Shown one piece after another: positions 55,583 through 64,000 of a stretch of DNA of 64,000 nt; positions within the stretch are counted from its first letter, which is position 1, and each line of letters begins with the position of its first letter. The notes beneath the pieces were generated by a model. That model was not told the DNA's origin. It ran no database searches and was given only the letters and a program-made list of their open reading frames with translations. The stretch comes from an uncultured Croceicoccus sp. (GTDB lineage: Bacteria > Pseudomonadota > Alphaproteobacteria > Sphingomonadales > Sphingomonadaceae): NCBI RefSeq assembly GCF_947496385.1, contig NZ_CANMCP010000004.1:248001-312000 (forward strand), in the 5' to 3' direction. Position numbers and translations under genes: made by a program.

Positions 55583-56331
55583 CCGATCTTTCGCAATCCA
55601 TCGCCATCGTGACCGGCGGCGCATCGGGCATCGGGCGCGCCTGCGTAATGGCGCTCAACGAATCCGGTGCGCGCATCGTCTTCACCTATCATTCGGAGGA
55701 GGACACCGCGCAGGACATCGCGGCCAAAACCGGCGCCATCCCGGTGCAGACCGACGTCGGCGACGAGGATGCGGTCGCATCGCTCTTCGCCCGGTGCGAG
55801 GAGGAATTCGGCACGCCGACCCTGCTCGTCAATTCGGCGGGGCTGAACATGAGCGGGACCTGCCTCGTCGACATGGAGCTTGCGCATTTCGACAAGGTGG
55901 TGCGCACCGATCTTTATGGCCCGTTCCTCACCTGCCGCGCCTTTGCCCGCGCGGCGAAGGGGGGCGGGCGCATCGTCAATATCTCCTCCATTCACGAGGA
56001 TGCACCGCGGGCGGGCGCGGTCGATTACGACGCGGCGAAGGGCGGGCTGGCGCAATTGACCGCGACGCTCGCGCTCGAACTCGCGCCGCGGCGCATCGCG
56101 GTGAACGGGGTCGCGCCCGGCATGATCCTGACGCCGATGAACGCGGAGGCGATGGATGACGAAGAGGTCCGCCGCAAGGCCGAGGCGAACATCCCGTGGG
56201 GCCGCGCCGGCACGCCTGAGGAGGTGGCCGCCCTGGTCGTGTTCCTGCTATCCCCCGCGGCGGATTACATCACCGGCGCGACCGTCACCATCGACGGCGC
56301 GTTGTCACAGGTGGTCGCGCCCGGCGCCTGA
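55579..56331 (+). CDS. Short-chain dehydrogenase, glucose 1-dehydrogenase-like
   Basis: 250-residue classical SDR with TGGASGIG (12-19), FTYHSEED after beta-2, NSAGLNMSG, ISSIHEDAPRAGAVDYDAAK (Ser, Tyr, Lys) and ELAPRRIAVNGVAPGMILTPM. The ISSxHE segment is characteristic of glucose 1-dehydrogenase-type SDRs. Paired with the aldose epimerase by ATGA overlap, which supports a sugar substrate: mutarotation then oxidation to the lactone (inference). Confidence 0.86.
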   Translation: MTDLSQSIAIVTGGASGIGRACVMALNESGARIVFTYHSEEDTAQDIAAKTGAIPVQTDVGDEDAVASLFARCEEEFGTPTLLVNSAGLNMSGTCLVDMELAHFDKVVRTDLYGPFLTCRAFARAAKGGGRIVNISSIHEDAPRAGAVDYDAAKGGLAQLTATLALELAPRRIAVNGVAPGMILTPMNAEAMDDEEVRRKAEANIPWGRAGTPEEVAALVVFLLSPAADYITGATVTIDGALSQVVAPGA

Positions 56332-56354
56332 ATGCGGGCGGTGAACGCGGGGGT

Positions 56355-57101
56355 TCAGCCGTTCGTTTCGGCGTCGGTGCGCTTCACCGTCTTGTGCTCA
56401 TCCTCGATCAGCCCGCGTTTCCAGTAGCTGGAGAGATAGAGCCGGTCGGGGGCGAGGGCGCGTTCCTTGCGCAGATATTCGCGCAGACCCTTCATGCTCT
56501 CGAACTCGCACGCGGCCCAGGCATAGGACAGGTCGTCCGGAAACGGCGCGCCGCGCACCGCGTCGATCAGCATCGCGGGATTTTCGCCCAGATCGGGATC
56601 CACGAGCCAGTGGATCGCGACCCCCTCGGGCGCCGCGATCTGCTGCCGGTCGGCTTCGTCCCGGATGGCGATGAATGCCGTCCCGGTCGCATCGCGGCGC
56701 GCCCGCTCCAGATTGACGGCAATCGCGGGCAGGGCGGTCATGTCCCCCGCGATGAGGAACGGCCCGGCCGTATCGGGAAGCGGTTTCGCAGCGCCCGGCC
56801 CGCCGACTTGGATCGTGTCGCCCACCGCCGCCGTCATGGCCCAGCGCGTCGCCGGCCCGCTCTCCGCATCCTCGCCATGCAGAGCGAAATCGATGTCGAG
56901 CCTGTTGGCATGGTGGTGCCGGATGGTGTAGGTGCGCACGCGCCGCGCGTCCCCTTCCTCGATCATCAGCTTGACATAGCCGCCGTCCTGTTCGGCGGGA
57001 AACCCCTCCATCCCGGCGCCGCCGACGGTGACGCGATGCATGTTCGGGGTCAGGCGGCGGCTGTCCATCACGGTCAGCAGGCGGGGTTCGGGGCGGGCCA
57101 T
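56355..57101 (-). CDS. Siderophore-interacting protein (ferric-siderophore reductase)
   Basis: 248-residue flavin-dependent reductase of the ViuB/SIP family. RRLTPNMHRVTVGGAGMEGF starts the FAD-binding barrel, RVRTYTIRHH is the conserved flavin motif, followed by a basic-residue SIP C-domain with DLSYAWAACEFESMKGLREYLRKER and YLSSYWKRGLIEDEHK. It removes iron from imported ferric siderophores with NAD(P)H. ATG 57101 with AAGGAA upstream. The siderophore-type TonB receptor at 62896 is a likely partner, although the RND efflux operon lies between. Confidence 0.91.
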   Translation of the reverse strand: MARPEPRLLTVMDSRRLTPNMHRVTVGGAGMEGFPAEQDGGYVKLMIEEGDARRVRTYTIRHHHANRLDIDFALHGEDAESGPATRWAMTAAVGDTIQVGGPGAAKPLPDTAGPFLIAGDMTALPAIAVNLERARRDATGTAFIAIRDEADRQQIAAPEGVAIHWLVDPDLGENPAMLIDAVRGAPFPDDLSYAWAACEFESMKGLREYLRKERALAPDRLYLSSYWKRGLIEDEHKTVKRTDAETNG

Positions 57102-57174
57102 GGGCGGTTCCTTGTCTTCGCTATGTGCGGCGTCATGCAGAAGGGGCCGCCGGGACGCAATGCCGCGCCGCGTA

Positions 57175-58545
57175 TCATTGCGTCGCAGCATCCTCCCGCC
57201 CGCCCGGCGTGCCCACCGCGGCCTGGAACGCGACATGCGCATTGGCGAGCGCGGCTTCACTGTCGATGAGCGACTGGCGGCTGGCGATGAGCTGGCGCTG
57301 CGCGTCGAGCACGTCGAACAGCGAGGTCAGCCCTTCGCGATAGAGCGCGTTCGACTGGCCGAGCGCGGTCTCGCTCTGCTCGATCGCCTCGCTCAGCGCG
57401 TCGATCCGCTGCCCATAGGCGTCGATGGCGACCAGCGCGTTTTCCACCTCGCGCAGCGCATCGAGGAAGGTCGCGCGATATTCGGCAAGCGTTGCATCCG
57501 CCTCTGCCTCCGCCGCCGCGACTTCGGCCCGGCGGCGCCCCCCGTCGAAGATCGGCACGTCGAGCGCGGCGCCCAGGCCCAGAAGGAAATTCCCGAACAG
57601 CCCGCCCAGCGTCCCGTCACCGAGCACCAGATTGCCCGGAATGGTCAGCGAGGGGCGCAGGTCCGCACGCTCGATCCCGATATCCGCCGCCGCCCGCACG
57701 AGCCTTGCCTCCGCCGCGAGAATGTCGGCGCGTCGGCGCAGCAGATCCGCCGGCACGCCCGCATCGGGTCCGCGCGTGAATACCGGGATCCCGGCGGACA
57801 GCGACGGCGGCGCAAAGGCACCCGGCGCCTCGGCGAGCAGCACGGCCAGCGTGTTGGCGGCATCGGCCCGCGATATGGCGATGAGCCCGCGCCGCGCCTG
57901 CGTCTGGGCAAGGTCCGCCGCGGCGCGACGCACGTCGAGATTGGCGGCAAGCCCCGCCTCGTACCGCAGCGTCACGATGCGCAGCGTCTGCTCCTGCAGG
58001 CCGGTCGACTGGTCGAGCAGTTCGAGCTGCGCCCCGGTGCGGCGATATTCGATATACTGGCTGGCGATGGCGGCAGCGACGAGGCGGCGCCGGTCGGCGA
58101 GGACATAATCGGCCTCGGCGTAATCGGCGGCGGCGGCGCGGATTTCGGCGGCCAGCCTGCCGTTTATGTCGGGATTGAACGCCGCCAGCAGCCCGGCCGC
58201 GCCATCCACCGTGCTGTCGCCCGAAAGCGACACGCCCGCCTCCGCCGTGCCGTCGAGCCGGGGCAGGCGATCGGCCCGTTCCGCACGCAGCAGCGCGGCC
58301 GCGGCGGCCAGCCGGTCGCCCGCCGCGTCAATGTCGAGATTGGCGGCCAGCCCCCTCTCGATCAGCGCGGCCAGCACCGGATCGTCGAAGCCCTGCCACC
58401 ATTCTTGCCCCAGGCCGGATGGCGGCAGGTCGCCCGCATATTCGGGCGGGGCGGAGACGACCGGGGGCGGCACGACGACCGGCGCGGTGGCACAGGCGCA
58501 CAGGGCGAGCGCCGCGACGTACGGCGGGATGTGGCGCAATATCAT
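57175..58545 (-). CDS. Outer-membrane efflux lipoprotein (NodT/OprM family)
   Basis: 456-residue TolC-type channel. A short signal sequence ends in a lipobox (LCAC, C18), and two OEP repeats follow (about 60-240 and 265-445) with the long coiled-coil helices of the periplasmic tunnel. PIFDGGRRRAEVAAAEA and YREGLTSLFDVLDAQRQLIASRQSLIDSEAALANAHVAFQAAV are classical for OprM-like proteins. Third gene of the RND operon; its ATG overlaps the pump stop (ATGA). Together the three proteins form a complete envelope-spanning efflux system. Confidence 0.92.
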   Translation of the reverse strand: MILRHIPPYVAALALCACATAPVVVPPPVVSAPPEYAGDLPPSGLGQEWWQGFDDPVLAALIERGLAANLDIDAAGDRLAAAAALLRAERADRLPRLDGTAEAGVSLSGDSTVDGAAGLLAAFNPDINGRLAAEIRAAAADYAEADYVLADRRRLVAAAIASQYIEYRRTGAQLELLDQSTGLQEQTLRIVTLRYEAGLAANLDVRRAAADLAQTQARRGLIAISRADAANTLAVLLAEAPGAFAPPSLSAGIPVFTRGPDAGVPADLLRRRADILAAEARLVRAAADIGIERADLRPSLTIPGNLVLGDGTLGGLFGNFLLGLGAALDVPIFDGGRRRAEVAAAEAEADATLAEYRATFLDALREVENALVAIDAYGQRIDALSEAIEQSETALGQSNALYREGLTSLFDVLDAQRQLIASRQSLIDSEAALANAHVAFQAAVGTPGGREDAATQ

Positions 58546-61500
58546 GCCGGCGCGCCTATCGCATCGGTATCGCTGGCCTCGATCTCCTCGCGCAGGCGGT
58601 TCGCCTCCACATTGCGCGGCGTCTCGAACCGGGCGAGGGCGAGATAGATCACCGGCGTCAGGAACAGCGTGAAGATCCCCGCCAGCCCCAGTCCGCCGAA
58701 AATCACCCAGCCGATCGATTGCCGCGCCTCCGCGCCCGCCCCGCTCGCGAGGATGAGCGGCACCGCGCCCAGCACGGTGGAGATCAGCGTCATGGCAATC
58801 GGGCGCAGGCGGATCGCGGCGGCTTCCTCCACCGCTTCGCGCACGTCGCGGCCCTCCTGCCGCAGCTGGTCGGCGAATTCCACGATCAGGATGCCGTTCT
58901 TCGCCATGAGCCCGATGAGCATGACCAGCCCGATCTGCGAATAGATGTTGAGCGATATGCCCGACAGGAACAGTGCGAACACCGCCGCCGCCAGCGCGAA
59001 CGGCACGGTCAGCACGACGACCAGCGCGCTGGTCAGGCTTTCGAATTGCGCGATGAGCACGAGGAATACGATGACGAGCGCGAAGCCATAGGTCAGCAAA
59101 AGGTCGTTCGACGTTTCATCGAGGCTCTCCGCCTCCCCCTGCAGCAGCATGTCGATGCCGGGCGCCACCGTTTCGTCTGCGAGCCGCTCGATTTCATCCA
59201 CCGCGTCGCGCAGCGGGGTGCCCGGCGCGATGTCGGCGCCGATCTCGATCGCGCGGCGCTGTTCCGTGCGGTCGAGTTCCGCCGCGATGCCCTGCTCGTC
59301 GAACCGCGTCACGCTGGAGAGCGGGATGAGCGCGTCGCCCGTGCCGCGCACGTAGATATTGGAAAGGTCGGACGGCCCGCTCACGCTGACCGCCGGGGTG
59401 GTGAGGAACACGGGCACGGCCTGGTCCCCGACGTTGAGATCGACGAGATCGTCGCCGCCCACCATCGCGCGCAGGGCCTGCGATATATCGTCGAGCGCCA
59501 CGCCGAGATCGGCGGCGCGTTGCCGGTCGATGCGGATCGACAATTGCGGCTGCGTCGGTTGGTAAGAGACGTCGGCATTGGACAGGATCTCCGATTGCGT
59601 GTCGATCGCGGCGGCCAGCGCCTGCGCCGATTCGTAGATGTCGGGATATTCCGCACCGGTCAGCGCCACCTCGATCCCGTCGTCCCCGCCGCCGAAGCTC
59701 AGCGTGCCGCGACCCCGCGCACTGGCCCGCGAACCGGGAATATCCTCCAGCGGTTCATTGAGCGCCTCGACGATCGCGGTCTGGCTGCGGTCCCGCGCGT
59801 CCCAGTCGGCAAGCTGTGCCGTGACGCGAATGCGGTTGGGGTCCCACTGGCCGACGACGGAAAACGTGCTCCTGATCTCGCCGCTTTCGAGATAGGGGGC
59901 GAGCACCTGCTCGATCTCGTCCATTTCGCGGTCCATGAAATCGATACCGACCCCGTCCGGCCCGCTGGCATCGACGGTGATGACGCCGCGATCCTCGTCC
60001 GGGACCAGCTCGTTTTCAAGCTGCGTATAGAGCAGCCCCGCCGCGACGGCGAGCACGACCGACACGATGCCGACGAGCCGGGGCCGGTCGAGGCACCGCT
60101 TCAACCCGCTCTCATACCGATGCGTCACCGCGGTGCCCCAGCGCGACAGCCGGCCCGGCGCCTCGTCCCCGCTCGTCAGGTCGAACCGCGAGGCCAGCGC
60201 GGGCACGAGGCTCAACGCGACGAAGCTCGATATGATGACCGCGACCGCCAGCACGAAGCCGAATTCGCGAAACAGCCGCCCGGCCTCCGACGGCAGGAAG
60301 CTGATCGGCACGAACACCGATACCAGCACGGCGGTGGTGGCGATCACGGCAAAGAACACCTGCCGCGTGCCGACGACGGCGGCCGCACGACGCCCCATGC
60401 CAGCATTCTGCAACCGCTGCGCATTTTCGAGGACCACGATCGCATCGTCCACGATGAGCCCCGTCGCCAGCACCAGCGCCAGCAGGGTCAGCAGATTGAC
60501 CGAGAACCCCATCATCCAGATGCCCGCGATCACGCCGACCAGCGCGACGGGAATGGTGGCACTCGGCACGATGGTGGGCCGCCAGGCGCGAAAGAACAGC
60601 AGCATCGTGCCGATCACCACCGCGATCGTGAAGGCGAGCGTGATCAATACCTCGCGCACCGAGATGCGGATGAATTCGGCATCGTCGGACACGACCTCGA
60701 TCCGGATGTCGTCGAACCGTTCGTTGAGCGTGTCGACCCCGTCGCGGATCGAATCCGAAATCTGGATCGTGTTCGAACTCGCCTGCCGCACCACACCCAG
60801 CCCGATGATCGGCCGCCCGTCCATCCGCACGAAATTCGTCGCATTGGCAGGCGCGAACCCCGCATCGGCCACGTCGCCGACCCGGATATTGCCCGCGATC
60901 ACGACATTCTCGATCCGTGCGGGCGAGGTGGCGCTGGCCTCCGCCCGCACGATCAGCTCCTGCGCATCGGAACGGAACGAGCCGACCGGCACGTCATAGG
61001 GCGCGGTGCGCAGCGCATCGGCGACATCGACGATGGTAAGGCCGAACCGGTTCAGCCGCGCCGGGTCCACCGACACGCGCATCTGCCGCGGGCGGGTGCC
61101 GAATTCCTCGATGCTGGCCACGCCTTCTGCGGTGAGCAGTTCGGGCACGATGTCGTTCTCGACGATCTGCGTCAGCTGCGCCTGATCGTAGCGGGTGGAT
61201 TGCACCGCCAGCGTCATGATCGGCTGCGCGTCCTGATCCGCCTTCACGATGCGGACCTGTTCGACGCGTTCGGGCAATTCGCGGGTGACGCGGGCGACCG
61301 CCTCGCGCACGTCGCTGGCTGCGGTGTCGAGATCGACGCCGGGGTTGAACTCGGCCCTGATGAACGAATTGTTCTCCTCGCTCGACGCGCTGATCTGCCG
61401 CACGCCGGACACGCGCGCGACCGCATCCTCAAGCACGCTCGTCACCTCGGCATCCATGGTTTCGGGCGCGCCGCCGGGCAGGGTCGCGCTCACCGACACG

Positions 61501-61643
61501 ATGGGCCGGTCGACGTCGGGAAGCTCGCGCACCTCCACGCCGAGCAGGGCCGCGATCCCCGCGATCACGATGAGGAGGTTGAGCACACCGATGAGCAGCG
61601 GCCGCCGGACCGCGAGCATGGGAAGGCCGGACTTATTCTCCAT
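58542..61643 (-). CDS. RND multidrug efflux pump, inner-membrane subunit (HAE1/AcrB-like)
   Basis: 1033-residue RND transporter with 12 transmembrane helices, two large periplasmic loops and the proton-relay motif LIVDDAIVVLEN in helix 4. N-terminal VRRPLLIGVLNLLIVIAGIAALLGVEVRELPDVDRPIVSVSATLPGGAPE is typical of the MexF/VexF-like branch. It exports hydrophobic compounds by proton antiport. The start is uncertain: three in-frame ATGs (61673, 61658, 61643) arise from a 15-bp repeat overlapping the end of the adaptor gene; I use the last, which begins MENKSGLP. Confidence 0.93.
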   Translation of the reverse strand: MENKSGLPMLAVRRPLLIGVLNLLIVIAGIAALLGVEVRELPDVDRPIVSVSATLPGGAPETMDAEVTSVLEDAVARVSGVRQISASSEENNSFIRAEFNPGVDLDTAASDVREAVARVTRELPERVEQVRIVKADQDAQPIMTLAVQSTRYDQAQLTQIVENDIVPELLTAEGVASIEEFGTRPRQMRVSVDPARLNRFGLTIVDVADALRTAPYDVPVGSFRSDAQELIVRAEASATSPARIENVVIAGNIRVGDVADAGFAPANATNFVRMDGRPIIGLGVVRQASSNTIQISDSIRDGVDTLNERFDDIRIEVVSDDAEFIRISVREVLITLAFTIAVVIGTMLLFFRAWRPTIVPSATIPVALVGVIAGIWMMGFSVNLLTLLALVLATGLIVDDAIVVLENAQRLQNAGMGRRAAAVVGTRQVFFAVIATTAVLVSVFVPISFLPSEAGRLFREFGFVLAVAVIISSFVALSLVPALASRFDLTSGDEAPGRLSRWGTAVTHRYESGLKRCLDRPRLVGIVSVVLAVAAGLLYTQLENELVPDEDRGVITVDASGPDGVGIDFMDREMDEIEQVLAPYLESGEIRSTFSVVGQWDPNRIRVTAQLADWDARDRSQTAIVEALNEPLEDIPGSRASARGRGTLSFGGGDDGIEVALTGAEYPDIYESAQALAAAIDTQSEILSNADVSYQPTQPQLSIRIDRQRAADLGVALDDISQALRAMVGGDDLVDLNVGDQAVPVFLTTPAVSVSGPSDLSNIYVRGTGDALIPLSSVTRFDEQGIAAELDRTEQRRAIEIGADIAPGTPLRDAVDEIERLADETVAPGIDMLLQGEAESLDETSNDLLLTYGFALVIVFLVLIAQFESLTSALVVVLTVPFALAAAVFALFLSGISLNIYSQIGLVMLIGLMAKNGILIVEFADQLRQEGRDVREAVEEAAAIRLRPIAMTLISTVLGAVPLILASGAGAEARQSIGWVIFGGLGLAGIFTLFLTPVIYLALARFETPRNVEANRLREEIEASDTDAIGAPA

Positions 61644-62736
61644 CGCGGCCTGTGTCATCGCCGCCTGTGTCATCGCCGCGCGACAAGGTGACATCCTGCC
61701 GGGCGGGGCCGCGCGGCTGCACGAGGCGGATGTCCTGACCATCGCGGATCTTCTGCACCCCTTCGACGATCACGCGATCATCGCGCGACAATGGCGCATC
61801 GACAAAGACCATGCCGTCGCGCCGCGCGGTGATGGTGACGGGCACGCGCACCGCCTTGCCCCCGCGCACGACGAAGAGATGCGATCCCTCTCCGCCCCAG
61901 ACGATCGCCTGTTCGGGCACCGCCGGGCGCGCCTCGCCATTGCGGGTGAAATTGACACGGAAACTCATGCCCGGACGCAGGCGGTCGCCATCGTTGGGGA
62001 TCGCGGCGCGGACGATGAAATCGCGGCTGTCGGCGGAAATGCGGCTGTCGGTGGCGATGACGCGCGCATCGATGGTGCGGTCGGGGTCGGAAAAGGGCGT
62101 GACCTGGATCACCTGACCGGGTTGCAGCGCGCTGAAAATCGCCTCGGGCGCGGGGAAATCGACGTAGAGCGTGCCTCGGCGGTCGATGCGCGTGATCGGC
62201 GTGCTGTCGTTGACGCGGTCGCCGCGGTCCACTTCGGTAAGCCCGACATGGCCCGAAAACGGCGCCCGCACCGTCCGGTCATAGAGCGCGGTCTGCGCCT
62301 GTTCGAGTGCGACGCGGGCCGATGCGAGGGCGGTTTCGCCGGTCTCGATCTGGCTTTCGGAAAGCGCGCCCGTATCCTCGATCCGGCGATAGCGGGCGAG
62401 CAGCTGGTCCGCCTCCCGCACATCGACGCGCGCGGCCTCCACCGCGAGCCGCTCGGCCCGCGAATCGAGGCGGAGGAGCGGCGCGCCCTCGCGCACGTAA
62501 TCGCCGGCGGAAAACAGCACCTCGGTCACGCGGCCCTGCGTTTCGGGGAAGATTTCGGCGGATGTGGCCGCGCGGGCCGACCCGATCGCCTCGATCTCCA
62601 GCGTTTGGGGGAGGGTGCGTATGGCCTGTGCGACGACGGCCACGGGCGCCCGCTCCTGCGCGGCTTCCTCCCCCGAACAGGCGGAGAGCATGACGAGCCA
62701 TGCGATGCAGAGCAGCCGGAAGTGCGATGGGACCAT
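61633..62736 (-). CDS. RND efflux periplasmic adaptor (membrane fusion protein)
   Basis: 367-residue HlyD/AcrA-type adaptor with a lipoprotein signal (LVMLSAC, C20). It shows the lipoyl half-motif AEIFPETQGRVTEVLFSAGDYVREGAPLLRLD (58-88), a helical hairpin (about 90-140), the second lipoyl half RTVRAPFSGHVGLTEVDRGDRV and the beta-barrel/MP domain to the end. First gene of the operon adaptor-pump-channel. Start is ATG 62736; upstream frame continues into the antisense of the neighbouring receptor and is not coding. No dedicated regulator gene is adjacent. Confidence 0.91.
   Translation of the reverse strand: MVPSHFRLLCIAWLVMLSACSGEEAAQERAPVAVVAQAIRTLPQTLEIEAIGSARAATSAEIFPETQGRVTEVLFSAGDYVREGAPLLRLDSRAERLAVEAARVDVREADQLLARYRRIEDTGALSESQIETGETALASARVALEQAQTALYDRTVRAPFSGHVGLTEVDRGDRVNDSTPITRIDRRGTLYVDFPAPEAIFSALQPGQVIQVTPFSDPDRTIDARVIATDSRISADSRDFIVRAAIPNDGDRLRPGMSFRVNFTRNGEARPAVPEQAIVWGGEGSHLFVVRGGKAVRVPVTITARRDGMVFVDAPLSRDDRVIVEGVQKIRDGQDIRLVQPRGPARQDVTLSRGDDTGGDDTGRDGE
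61641..61671 (-). repeat. 15-bp tandem duplication at the adaptor/pump gene junction
   Basis: 61641-61655 and 61656-61670 differ at one base, and a partial third copy begins at 61671. It encodes MTQAAMTQAAM at the pump start and DDTGGDDTGRD at the adaptor end, so both products gain five residues per copy. Probably slippage-derived. Confidence 0.8.
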
Positions 62737-62821
62737 GTGCGTAGCCCTAACGCCTTGTGGCGATAGGGCAAAGCGATTGTGTCGGGATTGCCGCCCGGTC
62801 CGCATGCAGAGTAAATCGTAA

Positions 62822-62836
62822 TGCAAATCACTTGCA
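62822..62836. promoter_or_regulatory. Fur-box-like palindrome upstream of the siderophore receptor
   Basis: TGCAAATCACTTGCA, a 15-bp near-palindrome (TGCAA...TTGCA) in the 7-1-7 layout of Fur-type sites, centred about 67 bases before the receptor ATG and in the 159-bp gap to the divergent RND operon. The iron-related neighbour makes Fur regulation likely, but the site is inferred. Confidence 0.5.
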
Positions 62837-62895
62837 ACAAGCACGGCAAATGGTAAGGACGCCGCCGCACGCCCAAGAACCGGAGACTTTCGCAA

Positions 62896-64000
62896 ATGAC
62901 CGCCGTGACCCCGTTCCTCCTCGCCACCGCCGCGGCGTCTGCTGCCAGCGGCGCCGCCACCGGGGCCGCCGATGATTTTCAGCCGCGCGACGAGATCGTG
63001 GTGACCGGCGTGCGCTCCGAAGGGAGCGACGATTACGCGGTCAAGGAGCAGCGCACCGCGACCCGCCTCCCGCTGAGCCAGAAGGAAACGCCGCAGTCGG
63101 TGAGTGTCGTGACCCGCGCGCAGATCGAGGATTTTCAGCTCAACGACGTCAACCAGCTGCTGACCACCGTGCCCGGCGTCAGCGTGCTCGCCGCCGAGAC
63201 GGACCGCGTCTACTACTCCGCGCGCGGTTTCGATATTCAAACGTTTCAGATCGACGGCGTGGGCCTGCCCTTTGCCTTCGGCATTCAGACAGGTTCGATC
63301 GACACGGCGATCTACGACCGGGTGGAGGTCGTGCGCGGCGCGACCGGGCTTTTGTCGCCGACGGGCAATCCCTCCGCGCTGATCAATTTCGTGCGCAAGC
63401 GGCCCTACCGCGATTTTCAGGCGGGGGTGAGCGGGCAATACGGCTCCTTCGATCACAAGCGCATCGACGCCGATGTCAGCGTTCCGCTCACCAATGATGG
63501 CAGCGTGCGGTTCCGCGGCGTGGGCGCGTGGCTCGATACCGGGAGCCATCTCGACCGGTACGAACTCGAACGCTGGACCGGATATGGCATCGTGGAGGCC
63601 GATCTCGGCCCCGATACGGTGGTGAGCGGCGGCTACGCGCATCAGGACCATCAAAGCCGGGGCGCGCAATGGGGCGCGATCCCGCTCACCTATACCGACG
63701 GCACGCGCATCGCGTTCGACCGGTCGGCGAATACCGGGCCGGAATGGTCGGGCTGGGGCGTGATCGACCGGCAGATCTTCGGCGACATCACCCATGATTT
63801 CAACGAGGACTGGTTCGTGCGCGGGACGATCATGCGCCGCGCGGCGAGCGAGGCGGACGAGATCTTCTACGTCTATGGCACGCCCGATCGCGACACCGGG
63901 CTCGGCATTTTCAGCTATCCGGGCAAATTCGGGGGGGAGACGCGCAACATAACCGTCGACGCGCATGTCGGCGGCAAGGTTTCGGTCGCCGGGCGCGAGC
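62896..64000 (+). CDS. TonB-dependent siderophore receptor, N-terminal part (runs off the window)
   Basis: The first 368 codons of an outer-membrane ferric-siderophore receptor (FhuE/FoxA-like). A short leader (MTAVTPFLLATAAASAASGA) precedes a TonB-box-like DEIVVTGVRSEG. The plug shows PLSQKETPQSVSVVTRAQIED, DVNQLLTTVPGVSV, YSARGFDIQTFQIDGVGLPF and DRVEVVRGATGLLSPTGNPSALINFVRKRP, the last being characteristic of siderophore receptors. Barrel strands begin near residue 175. GGAGAC lies about 9 bases before the ATG. The frame remains open at position 64000. Likely iron regulated via the palindrome at 62822. Confidence 0.9.
   Translation, partial: MTAVTPFLLATAAASAASGAATGAADDFQPRDEIVVTGVRSEGSDDYAVKEQRTATRLPLSQKETPQSVSVVTRAQIEDFQLNDVNQLLTTVPGVSVLAAETDRVYYSARGFDIQTFQIDGVGLPFAFGIQTGSIDTAIYDRVEVVRGATGLLSPTGNPSALINFVRKRPYRDFQAGVSGQYGSFDHKRIDADVSVPLTNDGSVRFRGVGAWLDTGSHLDRYELERWTGYGIVEADLGPDTVVSGGYAHQDHQSRGAQWGAIPLTYTDGTRIAFDRSANTGPEWSGWGVIDRQIFGDITHDFNEDWFVRGTIMRRAASEADEIFYVYGTPDRDTGLGIFSYPGKFGGETRNITVDAHVGGKVSVAGRE

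Noticed and set aside
58419..61691. A 1090-residue open frame on the plus strand through the RND pump region
   Set aside because: Antisense to a clearly conserved RND gene; its product is Arg/His/Asp-rich with no family features. Long antisense frames are expected at this GC content.
62737..63966. N-terminal extension of the adaptor gene to 63966
   Set aside because: The extension is antisense to the siderophore receptor, and a lipoprotein signal peptide starts at 62736.
1..64000. CRISPR arrays, insertion sequences, phage genes, tRNA or rRNA
   Set aside because: I looked for repeated spacers, transposase or integrase motifs and cloverleaf-type sequences in the gaps and found none; a tRNA or Rfam scan would be needed to exclude small RNAs.

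Overview
The window is high-GC, densely packed bacterial DNA with about 54 protein genes and no rRNA, tRNA, CRISPR array, insertion sequence or phage gene that I can see. Gene content (TonB-dependent receptors, many acyl-CoA dehydrogenases and short-chain dehydrogenases, an HWE/HisKA_2-type kinase, OprM/RND efflux, and a ribosomal protein L13 N-terminus of sphingomonad type) points to an alphaproteobacterium of the order Sphingomonadales (Sphingomonadaceae or Erythrobacteraceae). Non-ATG starts (TTG, GTG) and 4-bp ATGA/GTGA gene overlaps are frequent.

Layout. 0-13 kb is housekeeping and central metabolism: the 5' end of rplM, a GH15 glycosidase, an AI-2E-family membrane protein, a tiny 55-residue gene beside a GTTAAC triple repeat, a NatAB-like ABC exporter, uppP, an enoyl-CoA hydratase, gabD, mmsA, psd and a VanX-like dipeptidase with an altered zinc site. 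13.2-14.2 kb is a nitronate monooxygenase-like gene.

14.3-18.1 kb (minus strand) is the most unusual part: a tightly overlapping five-gene stressosome operon, rsbR-rsbS-rsbT-(RsbT+RsbX fusion)-(RsbT-like+HisKA_2 histidine kinase fusion). Classic stressosomes feed RsbU and sigma-B. Here the last gene replaces that output with a histidine kinase of the type that usually drives alphaproteobacterial PhyR-family signalling, so the operon looks like a hybrid of the two general-stress systems (inference).

18-55 kb is a catabolic region for CoA-activated substrates: two transporters (MFS, GPH), glutaryl-CoA dehydrogenase, two thiolases, five further acyl-CoA dehydrogenases including two adjacent pairs, a FadB-like bifunctional enzyme, two acyl-CoA thioesterases, a CoA ligase, an aldehyde and an alcohol dehydrogenase, short-chain dehydrogenases, an APH-type phosphotransferase, a MaoC hydratase, a metal-dependent amidohydrolase and three TetR-type regulators. 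The pairing of an APH-type kinase with an ACAD10/11-type dehydrogenase recalls 4-hydroxyacid (levulinate-type) catabolism. Two genes in this region are broken as sequenced: a TonB-dependent receptor has a +1 shift in a G5 tract, and the CoA ligase has an internal TAA.

54.6-64 kb carries an aldose-epimerase/SDR pair, a siderophore-interacting reductase, a complete tripartite RND efflux operon (adaptor-pump-outer membrane lipoprotein) and, at the right edge, the start of a siderophore-type TonB-dependent receptor preceded by a Fur-box-like palindrome.
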